From an uncultured Methylococcaceae bacterium (GTDB lineage: Bacteria > Pseudomonadota > Gammaproteobacteria > Methylococcales > Methylomonadaceae), in NCBI GenBank assembly GCA_903934035.1, contig CAIZMK010000122.1:1-44455 (forward strand): 44,455 nt of DNA, given 5' to 3'. Below are positions 16,263-24,845 of the stretch, piece by piece. How positions within the stretch are numbered: position 1 is the stretch's first letter; the number at the start of each line of letters is the position of its first letter. The notes beneath the pieces were generated by a model. That model was given only the letters and a program-made list of their open reading frames with translations. It had not been told where the DNA came from and ran no database searches. The position numbers were made by a program, and so were the translations under genes.

Positions 16263-16844
16263 CTATTTTGCGATACTCGCATCTAAAGCTAAATTCAAAG
16301 CCAGTACATTAACGCGTGGTTCTCCTAGAAAGCTCCATTGACGAGACACTGTGTTTGCATCAATCAGTGCATGAATCAATTCCGGCTTTATTTTTCTAGC
16401 TTTAGCTACACGATTGACTTGATAGTTCGCAGCTGCAGGACTGATGTGTGGATCTAAGCCACTGGCCGAGGCGGTAATAAGATCGACTGGAATTGGAGCT
16501 TTATTATCAGGATCCAGATTTTTTAAGGCTTGGAGTCTGGCTTTAATGCCAGTTATCAAAGCCGGATTAGTTGGGCCTAGGTTGGAACCGCTTGATGCGC
16601 TAGCATTATAGGGGTAGGGTGCGGTGGCAGAAGGTCGTCCCCAAAAATGACTAGGATCATTAAAAGGCTGACCTATTAGAGCAGAGCCTGTCACTCTGCC
16701 ATGATTATCTGTAATCAGGCTGCCATTTGCTTGAAGAGGAAATAGTAATTGAGCTAGCCCGGTGACTACAGCCGGATAGATAACTCCAGTTAATACTGTT
16801 AATAATACAAACAAAATAATAGCTGGTTTGAAATGCTTAATCAT
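16263..16844 (-). CDS. kdpC: Potassium-transporting ATPase subunit C
   Basis: Accessory subunit of the high-affinity K+ pump KdpFABC, anchored by one N-terminal membrane helix ([20 protein letters not shown]), with a periplasmic domain containing [14 protein letters not shown] and [11 protein letters not shown], all family hallmarks. I start it at ATG 16844 because AAAGGAG sits six bases upstream; an in-frame start at 16910 would add 22 residues with no support. This gives 193 residues, the normal size. It is the last gene of the operon, 78 bp after kdpB, with a hairpin in the gap. A dispersed repeat begins right at its stop codon. Confidence 0.95.
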   Translation of the reverse strand: MIKHFKPAIILFVLLTVLTGVIYPAVVTGLAQLLFPLQANGSLITDNHGRVTGSALIGQPFNDPSHFWGRPSATAPYPYNASASSGSNLGPTNPALITGIKARLQALKNLDPDNKAPIPVDLITASASGLDPHISPAAANYQVNRVAKARKIKPELIHALIDANTVSRQWSFLGEPRVNVLALNLALDASIAK

Positions 16845-16888
16845 GATCAACTCCTTTAAGGGAACAACAATTGAAGTTATTGTGGAAG

Positions 16889-16921
16889 CGGCTTTAGCCT
16901 CGATCTTCACGGCTAAAGCCG
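16889..16921. repeat. Intra-operon hairpin between kdpB and kdpC
   Basis: Perfect 11-bp stem CGGCTTTAGCC / GGCTAAAGCCG with an 11-base loop. A similar GGCTTTAG / CTAAAGC hairpin is at 22309-22357. There is no T-run, so it is more likely an mRNA-stability or repeat element than a terminator. Confidence 0.75.
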
Positions 16922-16922
16922 A

Positions 16923-18995
16923 TTAAACTAGACCTAAGGTTGTTAGTAATAGGTCTATCGCCTTAATGCCTATAAATGGAACGATTAATCCACCTAAGCC
17001 GTAAATCAGTAAGTTATTTTGTAGCAGTTTAGCTGCGCCGACTGGCTTATATTTGATACCTTTTAAAGCCAGGGGAATGAGTGCCACGATGATTAAGGCA
17101 TTGAATATCACTGCCGATAAAATGGCGCTAGTGGGTGTTGCTAGTTTCATTACATTCAAAACATCAAGGATTGGATAGGTGCTTGCGAACGCTGCCGGAA
17201 TAATCGCAAAATATTTGGCGACATCATTAGCAATACTGAAGGTGGTTAAGGCGCCCCGTGTCATGAGCATTTGTTTACCGGTTTCAACGATTTCGATGAG
17301 TTTGGTAGGGTTAGAATCAAGATCAACCATGTTACCAGCTTCTTTAGCGGCTTGTGTTCCGCTGTTCATGGCGACTGCGACATCGGCTTGAGCTAAAGCT
17401 GGAGCATCGTTAGTGCCGTCTCCGGTCATCGCGACCAATCGACCTTCGGACTGATATTGTCGTATGAGTTTTAATTTCATTTCTGGTGTGGCTTCGGCCA
17501 GAAAATCATCGACACCGGCTTCTGCAGCAATGGCGGCAGCAGTTAGGCGATTGTCGCCAGTAATCATAATGGTCTTGATACCCATTTGTCGTAACTCTGC
17601 AAAGCGTTCTTTAATACCGCCTTTGACGATATCTTTTAGTTCGATCACGCCGAGTACTCTGGCGTCTTCAGCAACAATTAGCGGAGTACTGCCGCGACAA
17701 GCCACATCATCAACCAGTTTCCGAAATTCCGGCGGAAATTGGCCGCCTAGTGTTTCAATATGCGTGCGGATGGCATCGGCTGCGCCCTTACGAATTTGCC
17801 GACCTTGAATGTTAACGCCGCTCATTCGGGTTTGTGCGGAAAAATGCACAAAGGTTGCTCCTAAGGCATTGATATCTCGTTCTCGTATACCATATTTTTG
17901 CTTAGCTAAAACCACCACACTCCGTCCCTCTGGGGTTTCGTCAGTGAGTGATGCTAATTGTGCGGCATCGGCTAGTTCTTGATTTGATACGCCGTTAACG
18001 GCTATAAAAGCAGAGGCTTGTCGATTACCTAAAGTGATGGTTCCGGTTTTATCTAGCAATAATACGTCGATGTCTCCAGCGGCTTCTACTGCTCTGCCGG
18101 AAGTAGCAATCACGTTTTTCTGCATCATGCGGCCTATGCCGGCCAGACCAATGGCAGATAATAAGCCACCGATAGTCGTCGGTATTAAACAAACTAATAA
18201 CGCTACTAATACCGTAATGGTGATCGGCTGACCTGAACCTGAAGTTTCTACCGCGTATAAAGAAAAGGGTAATAAGGTCACGGTCGCCATTAAAAATACC
18301 TGAGTTAAGGCGACCAATAAGATGGTTAAGGCAATTTCATTAGGGGTTTTTTGGCGTTTAGCGCTTTCTACCATGGCAATCATTCTATCCAGAAAAGCTT
18401 CACCTGGATTGGCGGTAATTCTAACTACCAGCCAATCTGATAACACGCGTGTGCCACCCGTTACCGAACTGAAATCGCCACCTGATTGTCGGATGACCGG
18501 TGCGCTTTCCCCAGTGATGGCGCTTTCATCTACTGAGGCGACACCCTCTATAACTTCGCCGTCACCAGGGACAAAATCTCCGGCTTCTATTAATACCACA
18601 TCGCTAAATCGAAGAGTGGAACCTGATACTTTAGAGTAATTGGCGCCATAATGAGGTTCATCGAGTTTTCTTGCGGCTATATCACGCTTGGCAGTGCGTA
18701 AAAAAGCGGCTTGAGCCTTGCTGCGGCCTTCAGCCATTGCTTCAGCGAAGTTTGCAAATAAAACCGTGATCCACAACCATAAGCTGATGGCTAAAATGAA
18801 CGGGGCTGGATCTTTGCCTTCTCCGTAAAGTGCTAACACCCAAAGCAAGGTAGTCAGCATACTGCCGATATAAACGACAAACATCACCGGATTTTTCCAT
18901 TGTTGCTGCGGTGTTAGTTTGCGAAATGAATCCAACAAAGCAGTCGTTAGAATTTGGCTATCGAATAGCGACAATGTGGCAGATTTGTTGCTCAT
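16923..18995 (-). CDS. kdpB: Potassium-transporting P-type ATPase subunit B
   Basis: Catalytic subunit of KdpFABC; hydrolyses ATP through an aspartyl-phosphate to drive K+ uptake at low external potassium. At 690 residues it has the usual length. The phosphorylation site is Asp315 in DKTGTITLG, the actuator motif TGES is at 161-164 (its serine is the inhibitory phosphorylation site in E. coli), and the hinge region has [21 protein letters not shown]. Membrane helices match the family. It follows kdpA on the same strand, but the 500-bp gap filled with repeats (18996-19498) is abnormal for this operon and could reduce kdpBC expression. GTTATTTCC-type sequence precedes the start, consistent with an AAGGAAAT ribosome site. 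Confidence 0.98.
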   Translation of the reverse strand: MSNKSATLSLFDSQILTTALLDSFRKLTPQQQWKNPVMFVVYIGSMLTTLLWVLALYGEGKDPAPFILAISLWLWITVLFANFAEAMAEGRSKAQAAFLRTAKRDIAARKLDEPHYGANYSKVSGSTLRFSDVVLIEAGDFVPGDGEVIEGVASVDESAITGESAPVIRQSGGDFSSVTGGTRVLSDWLVVRITANPGEAFLDRMIAMVESAKRQKTPNEIALTILLVALTQVFLMATVTLLPFSLYAVETSGSGQPITITVLVALLVCLIPTTIGGLLSAIGLAGIGRMMQKNVIATSGRAVEAAGDIDVLLLDKTGTITLGNRQASAFIAVNGVSNQELADAAQLASLTDETPEGRSVVVLAKQKYGIRERDINALGATFVHFSAQTRMSGVNIQGRQIRKGAADAIRTHIETLGGQFPPEFRKLVDDVACRGSTPLIVAEDARVLGVIELKDIVKGGIKERFAELRQMGIKTIMITGDNRLTAAAIAAEAGVDDFLAEATPEMKLKLIRQYQSEGRLVAMTGDGTNDAPALAQADVAVAMNSGTQAAKEAGNMVDLDSNPTKLIEIVETGKQMLMTRGALTTFSIANDVAKYFAIIPAAFASTYPILDVLNVMKLATPTSAILSAVIFNALIIVALIPLALKGIKYKPVGAAKLLQNNLLIYGLGGLIVPFIGIKAIDLLLTTLGLV

Positions 18996-19063
18996 GTTAT
19001 TTCCTTAGAGATATGTTCATAATGGTCTGGTAGTGCGTCAAACCATGGCTGATGTTAAAGCTG

Positions 19064-19088
19064 ATTATTTAATCCCTAACATCTGCAG
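19064..19088. repeat. 25-bp direct repeat, ectopic copy of the kdpA 3' end
   Basis: Exact copy of 19498-19522, which encodes the last seven codons and stop of kdpA. The two copies flank 409 bp of repeat-derived sequence, as expected if an insertion with duplication split the original kdpA-kdpB junction at this point. Confidence 0.9.
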
Positions 19089-19102
19089 CATAGGTAATGC
19101 TC

Positions 19103-19157
19103 GTGTTGCCGGAAACGCCACCACGCGCTGCGCTTGGGTAGTCTTATTCCTGCCTAC
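19103..19157. repeat. Family A palindromic repeat, half copy
   Basis: Carries GTTGCCGGAAACGCC through GTCTTATTCCTGCCTAC, one arm of the family element only. It lies within the kdpA-kdpB insertion. Confidence 0.75.
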
Positions 19158-19232
19158 AAAAGCTACTTTGTAGGGGCGTAATGCATAGGCCATTTATCAA
19201 ACCTTCAAAATAATAGAATGGTAATTGCAATA

Positions 19233-19402
19233 GAGGCTGTGAAAGTATTCTTTTTATTTCCCCCTCTTTAGCAAAGAGGGGCTAGGGGAGATTGGGTCTA
19301 TTAAAATAATAAATAAATATCAGTAACTTATGTCACGATAAATTCCCCTCGATCTCCCTTTTGCAAAGGGGGAAGCTAAAACCATAATACTTTCACAGTC
19401 TC
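19233..19402. repeat. Family B interspersed repeat, full copy (MITE-like)
   Basis: About 170 bp bounded by CTGTGAAAGTATT and its complement AATACTTTCACAG, with inner hairpins CCCTCTTT / AAAGAGGG and CCCTTTTGCAAAGGG. No coding capacity. Inserted in the kdpA-kdpB gap; GTAGGGGCG-type repeats lie on both sides (about 19170 and 19440). Confidence 0.85.
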
Positions 19403-19498
19403 AATAGTGTGTATGCATAAAAGCCTTATTTAATAGGGCGTATTCAATACGCCCCTACCAGTCAACACTACAACATCTAATTTATCGGGATAAATTAA

Positions 19499-21307
19499 TT
19501 ATTTAATCCCTAACATCTGCAGGTGTTCGACCACTGGCCCCAAGGCTAGGGCAGGGACAAAGGTCAATGCACCGACTAAGAGCACGATACCTATTAATAG
19601 CGTTACAAATAGTGGAGTATGGGTCGGTAAAGTACCTGGGCCTACTGGCACAATCTTTTTTGCAGCCAAAGAGCCTGCGATAGCCAGCACTGGTACCGCC
19701 AGCCAAAAGCGTGAAAACAACATCGCCAATCCTAATAGGCCGTTATAGAACGGGGTATTAGCCGAGAGTCCGCCAAAGGCGCTACCGTTATTATTGCTTG
19801 CTGATGAGAGCGCATAGAGCACTTCGGTAAAACCATGTGCTCCTGGATTAAAGACGGAGGCTTTGCCTGCAGCCAACATTACTGCAAATGCAGTTCCAGC
19901 TAAGACTATTAGTGGCGGTATCAATATTACAATGGCGGCCATTTTCATTTCGAATGCTTCAATTTTTTTACCCAAGTATTCGGGGGTACGGCCTATCATT
20001 AAACCAGACACAAATACTGCGACTATCGCAAACATGATCATGCCATATAAACCGGAGCCGACCCCGCCGAACACGACTTCGCCTAATTGCATCAGCCACA
20101 TGGCTACCATGCCGCCGATAGGTGTAAAGGAATCGTGCATGGCATTGACCGAGCCGTTGGAAGCGGCTGTGGTAGCTACTGCCCAGAGTGCGGAATTGAT
20201 AATGCCGAATCGAGTTTCTTTGCCTTCCATGTTGCCTCCAGATTGACTGATGTTTGCTGATTGATCAATATCTAAGGCAGCCAAGGCAGGATTGACGCTT
20301 TGTTCTGCTGCAACAGTCACAAAAATCAGTGTGATAAAAATAAGCGTCATTGCCGCCATTATTGCCCAGCCTTGTCGTGTATCACCCACCATCATGCCAA
20401 AGGTGTAGCACAGCGAGGCAGGTATCAGTAAGATCGCCAGCATTTCTAAAAAGTTACTTAAAGGCGTCGGGTTTTCAAAGGGATGAGCTGAATTGACATT
20501 AAAAAAGCCGCCACCGTTAGTGCCGAGTTGTTTAATGGCTACTTGAGATGCAGCAGGACCAACCGCTATGATTTGCTCTTTTGTAGTGAATGATTCCATA
20601 ATGGGTTTGCCCGCGCTATCTTGTAGAGCTACACCATCGTCGCCCAGTTTGGCTTGTTCATAGTTGAAAAATTCAACCAAAGGCACGCTTTGATAGGAAT
20701 TAAAGGTTTGCACAACTCCTTGACCAACCAACGCTAGTGCCAAAATTAATGACAGTGGCATCAGGATATACAGCGTGCTGCGAGTGAGATCAACCCAGAA
20801 ATTTCCGATTAGATCTGCATTACGCCTAGCAAAGCCACGGATCAAAGCGACCAAGGTCGCCATGCCGGTTGCAGCAGAAAGGAAATTCTGCACGGTTAAG
20901 CCTAGCATTTGGGTTAGATAACTCATGGTGGTCTCACCGCTGTAGCCTTGCCAGTTGGTGTTGCTAGTGAAACTGACGGCAGTATTGAAGGCTGAGTCTG
21001 GGCTGACATTGGGCAGGCTCTGGGGATTAAAAGGCAGGCTAGCTTGTAAGCTTTGTAATGTGAATACTATTAGTGTTCCTAGAGCGTTAAAAACCAACAT
21101 GGCAATAGCGTAATCTGTCCAAGGCATTTCTTGTTTCGGATTGATGCCACTAATACGATAAAGTATAGTTTCAACTGGCGCTAATAAGCGGTTTAAGCCC
21201 ACCGACTCATCTTCATAGACTCTGGCCATATACCAGCCTAGCGGTTTAACCAACAGTAGTAGTGTGCTGACATAACAAATAATTTGTAAATAACTGTTAC
21301 TGGTCAT
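19499..21307 (-). CDS. kdpA: Potassium-transporting ATPase subunit A
   Basis: K+-selective channel-like subunit of KdpFABC, related to KtrB/Trk-type channels. At 602 residues it has about ten membrane helices. The four selectivity-filter loops are recognisable: TSNTNWQGY, LGTNGGGFF followed by NVNSAHPFENPTP, and SNGSVNAMHDSF and SNNNGSAFGGL. The start ATG at 21307 shares its A with the kdpF stop codon (TAATG), so translation is coupled. Its last codons are duplicated at 19064-19088 by an insertion downstream; the reading frame itself is intact and ends normally in LQMLGIK. Confidence 0.98.
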   Translation of the reverse strand: MTSNSYLQIICYVSTLLLLVKPLGWYMARVYEDESVGLNRLLAPVETILYRISGINPKQEMPWTDYAIAMLVFNALGTLIVFTLQSLQASLPFNPQSLPNVSPDSAFNTAVSFTSNTNWQGYSGETTMSYLTQMLGLTVQNFLSAATGMATLVALIRGFARRNADLIGNFWVDLTRSTLYILMPLSLILALALVGQGVVQTFNSYQSVPLVEFFNYEQAKLGDDGVALQDSAGKPIMESFTTKEQIIAVGPAASQVAIKQLGTNGGGFFNVNSAHPFENPTPLSNFLEMLAILLIPASLCYTFGMMVGDTRQGWAIMAAMTLIFITLIFVTVAAEQSVNPALAALDIDQSANISQSGGNMEGKETRFGIINSALWAVATTAASNGSVNAMHDSFTPIGGMVAMWLMQLGEVVFGGVGSGLYGMIMFAIVAVFVSGLMIGRTPEYLGKKIEAFEMKMAAIVILIPPLIVLAGTAFAVMLAAGKASVFNPGAHGFTEVLYALSSASNNNGSAFGGLSANTPFYNGLLGLAMLFSRFWLAVPVLAIAGSLAAKKIVPVGPGTLPTHTPLFVTLLIGIVLLVGALTFVPALALGPVVEHLQMLGIK

Positions 21308-21396
21308 TAGAATCTCTCCGGATAAAATAACGCAGCAATTAGATAAATGAAGATTGCCAGCGCAAGTCCGCTACCTAATAAGTAAAGCCAATTCAT
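21307..21396 (-). CDS. kdpF: KdpF small membrane subunit
   Basis: A 29-residue single-helix peptide that stabilises the KdpABC complex in the inner membrane. The sequence starts MNWLYLLGSGLALAIFIY and ends LFYPERF, matching the hydrophobic core and the C-terminal YPE(R/K)F motif typical of KdpF. Its stop codon overlaps the kdpA start by one base, and its ATG overlaps the stop of the preceding 31-codon ORF (ATGA). Genes this short are often missed in automatic annotation. Confidence 0.93.
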   Translation of the reverse strand: MNWLYLLGSGLALAIFIYLIAALFYPERF

Positions 21397-21488
21397 AATC
21401 GATCCCTAAGTTTTTCAAATACATGAACTAGGGCCACAGTGAGGGCATAGAAACCTAAGATTAATAATAAATAGTAAGTGCTGATCAT
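21393..21488 (-). CDS. 31-residue single-helix membrane peptide upstream of kdpF
   Basis: An ORF of 31 codons starting ATG 21488 encodes MISTYYLLLILGFYALTVAL followed by a charged tail VHVFEKLRDRL. It has one membrane helix with a positive cytoplasmic end. It is joined to kdpF by an ATGA overlap, so it is the first cistron of the operon. Short peptides with a similar FALT...L..E/DKL pattern are, to my recollection, seen before kdpF in other bacteria, but no function is established. A role as an extra Kdp subunit or regulator is inference. The operon promoter should lie upstream of 21488, where the sequence is AT-rich. Confidence 0.7.
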   Translation of the reverse strand: MISTYYLLLILGFYALTVALVHVFEKLRDRL

Positions 21489-21739
21489 AATAGGCTCTTA
21501 TTGAAATGTAGATCGGAGTGAAAGTGATTGATGCTTTAATGGGTAGGAAGGCTAAGTCTACATGTTAATAAGATATATAACCTTATAAATTTATAGTGAT
21601 TAGTAGACTTTAGTGTAGAAATCACAAAAGCATTGAAAATTAGCTTAAAACTGGTAAAGTCAGGCTGCATTGTGGTGCGACCTAAAATGAACTGGCCACA
21701 AAGAGCTAGTATTTATATCTTTAATGAATGGGAGTTGTT

Positions 21740-21910
21740 ATGTCTGATTTTAAAAAATACGTATGTGATGTCTGCGGTCATATCTATGATGAAGCTGAAG
21801 GTGATGTAGATAGTGGTATTGCTCCTGGTACTTTATGGGCAGATATACCTGAAGACTGGACTTGCCCTGAATGTGGCGTAGATAAAGATGATTTTAGTTT
21901 GTTAGATTAA
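21740..21910 (+). CDS. Rubredoxin
   Basis: Small electron carrier with one iron held by four cysteines: CDVCG near the N-terminus and [11 protein letters not shown] near the C-terminus. I start it at ATG 21740 (56 residues), preceded by GGGAG at correct spacing; the in-frame ATG at 21728 overlaps that ribosome site. The fold-specific residues YxCxxCGxIYD, GTxWxDIPEDWxCPxCG are all there. Rubredoxins pass electrons to alkane hydroxylases, oxygen- or peroxide-detoxifying enzymes and others; no such partner gene is adjacent, so the partner is unknown. Confidence 0.97.
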   Translation: MSDFKKYVCDVCGHIYDEAEGDVDSGIAPGTLWADIPEDWTCPECGVDKDDFSLLD

Positions 21911-21941
21911 CAAGTTATCTAATTAAATTGTCAAAGCTTTA

Positions 21942-22110
21942 GAAACTGTAAAAGTATTCTTTTTATTTCCCCTCTTTAGCAAAGAGGGGTTAGGGGAGAT
22001 TTGGTCAATTAAAAATAATCAATAAATATCAGTAGACTATGACACAATAAATCCCCCTCGATCCCCCTTTTATAAAGGGGGGAAGCTAAAATCATAATGC
22101 TTTCACAGTG
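21942..22110. repeat. Family B interspersed repeat, full copy (MITE-like)
   Basis: Bounded by CTGTAAAAGTATTC and AATGCTTTCACAG, inner hairpin CCCCTCTTTAGCAAAGAGGGG-type (arms of 9 bases) and CCCCCTTTTATAAAGGGGG-type. It follows the rubredoxin stop by 31 bp and may serve as its transcript end. Confidence 0.85.
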
Positions 22111-22158
22111 GTTTTAGCTACTCCCGCTAAAAACTAACCCCTTTAATTTAGGCATTCT

Positions 22159-22275
22159 GTAGGCCGGAATAAGGCCATCCAAGCGCAGCGCGTGATGGCG
22201 TTTCCGGCACAGGCTTCCTACCTGTGCCGGAAACGCTTTGCTCGCTTATGCTCGAAAAGCCCTATTCTGGCCCAC
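22159..22275. repeat. Family A palindromic repeat, full copy
   Basis: GTAGGCCGGAATAAGG at the left and GCCCTATTCTGGCCCAC at the right, with a particularly long inner palindrome GGCGTTTCCGGCACAGG / CCTGTGCCGGAAACGC. Confidence 0.92.
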
Positions 22276-22308
22276 AGATGCCTACTCAGAGTTAAGCATT
22301 TGAAGAAT

Positions 22309-22357
22309 TGTGGGAGTGGCTTTAGTCACGTTTGTCGTCGCTAAAGCAACTCCCACA
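22309..22357. repeat. Hairpin TGTGGGAGT...ACTCCCACA
   Basis: Outer arms TGTGGGAGT / ACTCCCACA and inner arms GCTTTAG / CTAAAGC. It lies about 60 bp past the pyruvate kinase stop on the minus strand. There is no clear T-run, so it is only a possible transcript-end structure. Confidence 0.65.
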
Positions 22358-22418
22358 CAAAAAATAACTTAATTTTGGGTAGTGATGCTTGGTGGGTAAT
22401 AAAGGCAGCGATAAATAT

Positions 22419-24299
22419 TTACCAATGTAAAGCTCTTAAGCGTGAGAACTTTTTCCGTTGATGTTCTTGCATGCGTGTCATAACGTCCACAAGAGCAATG
22501 ATGGCATCAAGGATATAAGGGCCTTTATTAAGCATCACGCATTCTGCTCTAGCAGCCATTGCGGCATCTGTAAACTCTGCTCTCGAACGGCTGCCTTGTT
22601 TGGCGATAGATTCAAGTACTTGAGTTGCCCAGATAACAGGAACATGAGCTGCTTCACATAACCACAGTAGTTCTTCTTGAATTTCAGCGAGTCTGGCACT
22701 GCCGAGTTCTACGGCTAAATCGCCTCTAGCAATCATAATGCCTAGCTGATGTCGATCGATAGTCCCCAAGATAATATCGGGTAGATTTTTTACGGCGCGA
22801 TTGGTTTCTATTTTGGCGATGATAGGCAGATCTGATTTATCACGTTTTGCAAGTTCCTCCATCAATTGTTCAATATCTGCTAAGGTTTCTACGAATGAGA
22901 ATCCAACTAAATCGGCATGTTTACAAACAAAATCTAAGTCATGTAAGTCTTTCTCGGTGAGTGGAGATAAGTTTAATTCAGCTTCTGGAAAATTAATGCC
23001 TTTATCACTTTTTATGGATACGCCACCGGTTTTGGCTTCTGTTATGCGTAATAGTGCGCCCTGTTCGGTGATCGCTTCGACGACTGCGCCTATCTTGCCA
23101 TCATCAATCCAAACGGCTTGGCCACTAGCTAATTTTGCAATCGCCGAAGAAAGAGTACAGCCAATTTGAGCAGGATGTATCAATAGTCCATTTTTATACT
23201 CGGCGGGTTTACCGTCTATGTCACCGGGTGTTAATAACAGCACATCATTTTTATGGACTTTTATATCTGAAGGTTCGCCAGCAAAGACCCCTAAAGTAAA
23301 TTCTTCAATTAGTTTATGTTTGGCTTTTTTAGGATGAGTGGTCAGCGTTAAGGTACAACCTGACGCTAAATAAGCTGATTTATCACAACTAACCAACCAG
23401 TCGGTATCGGAAAGTGCTTTGTCTATCTGTAAATGACGTTTTTTAAGTTGATGGTCAATAAAACCTAAAGATAGTCCTGGCTTAAGTTTCTTATGCAGTG
23501 TTTTGGGGATGGGTAACCTGAACAGTGTGTTATCAGTAGATTCAGCTTTATAGTCGGTCGTCAATATTAGATAAGCTGGCGCTATGATTTTGCCGGTATG
23601 ATCTTTTTTTACATGAATGTGATATATCGATTCATCTAGTTGAATATTACTAGTACGTATTTTCTGTCCAGCAAGATCCATGAGTATCCGGCATGACCGA
23701 TTAAGCTCTGTTTCTGCTTGATGGATATTGCTGATCATGTCTTGCCAAATACTAGGATCATCGTGTGCACAATTTATACGTGCACAGCTCATGCCTTTTT
23801 CGAGCATTGACCTTACCAAAGTGTAATCACTAGAGGCTATGCTGGGCAAAGTCACCATGACATGGGTCTTACAATGTTTACGAAAAGTGCCAAATAACTC
23901 GATAGTATGCTTGTCCAGTTGCTGCTGACCCTGACTGAGGCGCAAATTACGGCTATGCACATCGGGTACGTACTCTGGGTTAGTTGATCGTTGCAATATA
24001 TCGATTAAGGAGTCTAGTGTTGATAATACTGAACCTTCAGCTCTACCCAGAGAAGTTAAGCTGGCATGAGATAAGCGATCTTGTAAGTGACGTAAATCAA
24101 ACTGGCGCATAGCAAGATAGTGGGCAAGATTACTGGCGCTGGTGGAGAAAGTGCTTGAATGATCATTATAGGAGTATTTTTGCAGGCGCTGATTAGCCTT
24201 AACTTCAATGGCGTGTCGTAACTCAGTCACTTCAGTAAGAATTTGTTTTAGGGTTTCTTTGTAGGAATCTTGAATAGGTTTTTTAGTTTCTGTATCCAT
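22419..24299 (-). CDS. Divergent pyruvate kinase
   Basis: Related to pyruvate kinase, which converts phosphoenolpyruvate and ADP to pyruvate and ATP. The core starts near residue 145 (MVTLPSIA...CARINCAHDD, the R-x-N-x-x-H motif). It continues with a long B-domain-containing region, LMDLAGQKIRT, the catalytic lysine motif IIAKIETNRAV, the metal and substrate site IMIARGDLAVELG, and ATQVLESI. At 626 residues it is larger than the usual about 470: it has an N-terminal helical extension of about 140 residues and an expanded middle domain, and ends shortly after the barrel, so the C-terminal allosteric domain appears missing. Catalytic motifs are mostly preserved, so activity is plausible; allosteric control would differ. 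It stands alone. Confidence 0.85.
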   Translation of the reverse strand: MDTETKKPIQDSYKETLKQILTEVTELRHAIEVKANQRLQKYSYNDHSSTFSTSASNLAHYLAMRQFDLRHLQDRLSHASLTSLGRAEGSVLSTLDSLIDILQRSTNPEYVPDVHSRNLRLSQGQQQLDKHTIELFGTFRKHCKTHVMVTLPSIASSDYTLVRSMLEKGMSCARINCAHDDPSIWQDMISNIHQAETELNRSCRILMDLAGQKIRTSNIQLDESIYHIHVKKDHTGKIIAPAYLILTTDYKAESTDNTLFRLPIPKTLHKKLKPGLSLGFIDHQLKKRHLQIDKALSDTDWLVSCDKSAYLASGCTLTLTTHPKKAKHKLIEEFTLGVFAGEPSDIKVHKNDVLLLTPGDIDGKPAEYKNGLLIHPAQIGCTLSSAIAKLASGQAVWIDDGKIGAVVEAITEQGALLRITEAKTGGVSIKSDKGINFPEAELNLSPLTEKDLHDLDFVCKHADLVGFSFVETLADIEQLMEELAKRDKSDLPIIAKIETNRAVKNLPDIILGTIDRHQLGIMIARGDLAVELGSARLAEIQEELLWLCEAAHVPVIWATQVLESIAKQGSRSRAEFTDAAMAARAECVMLNKGPYILDAIIALVDVMTRMQEHQRKKFSRLRALHW

Positions 24300-24845
24300 G
24301 TTTATTGCCCTATAAAATATAATGTATTAGTAGTGTGACCTTACCTAGTCAATATGACAAGTTGATGACGAGCTTACAACTTAAGTTCGTAGGCTATCAA
24401 TTTTAGAAGGGGCGTGGTGCAAGACTTATCCGTTCGTCCTGAGTTCATCGAAGGATGTTAGGTTAAGCTGTTCATGGTACGACTGTACTCATCTCGAACG
24501 GCTTAACCTTAAATTGTTCCATATTAAGTTGGTAGCCAGGTGTGATAAAGCATAAGTGCCTGAATCAGGCATAATCGGGATGCGCGTTGTTTATCCAAGC
24601 TACATCCCATCGGGGTGTTTTTGATTTTCTGCTTTTAGGGATTTTTTTCGGTATTAGATTCTATAAATTAGATGTCATTTTAAATGTCATGCGCCATGCT
24701 AGCAAAATCTGAATATCATCACAATAGTAGTGGTCTTCACTACCCGAATGAGTGTTGTTTATCCACTCATAACTTTATGCCATTATAATAGCCTGTTATC
24801 AGTAAAGCGTGATGTGCCGCTTTTATAAATCCAATATTAAAAGCT
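24300..24845. other. Intergenic stretch without a recognisable gene
   Basis: Contains a TTCGTCCTGAGTTCATCGAAGGA repeat-like segment (about 24439-24465) and complementary AGGTTAAGC / GCTTAACCT arms (about 24470-24510). The promoters of the two divergent neighbours should lie here, but I cannot place them with confidence. Confidence 0.4.

Noticed and set aside
17464-18639. Several plus-strand open frames inside kdpB
   Set aside because: They are antisense shadows of a highly conserved ATPase gene.
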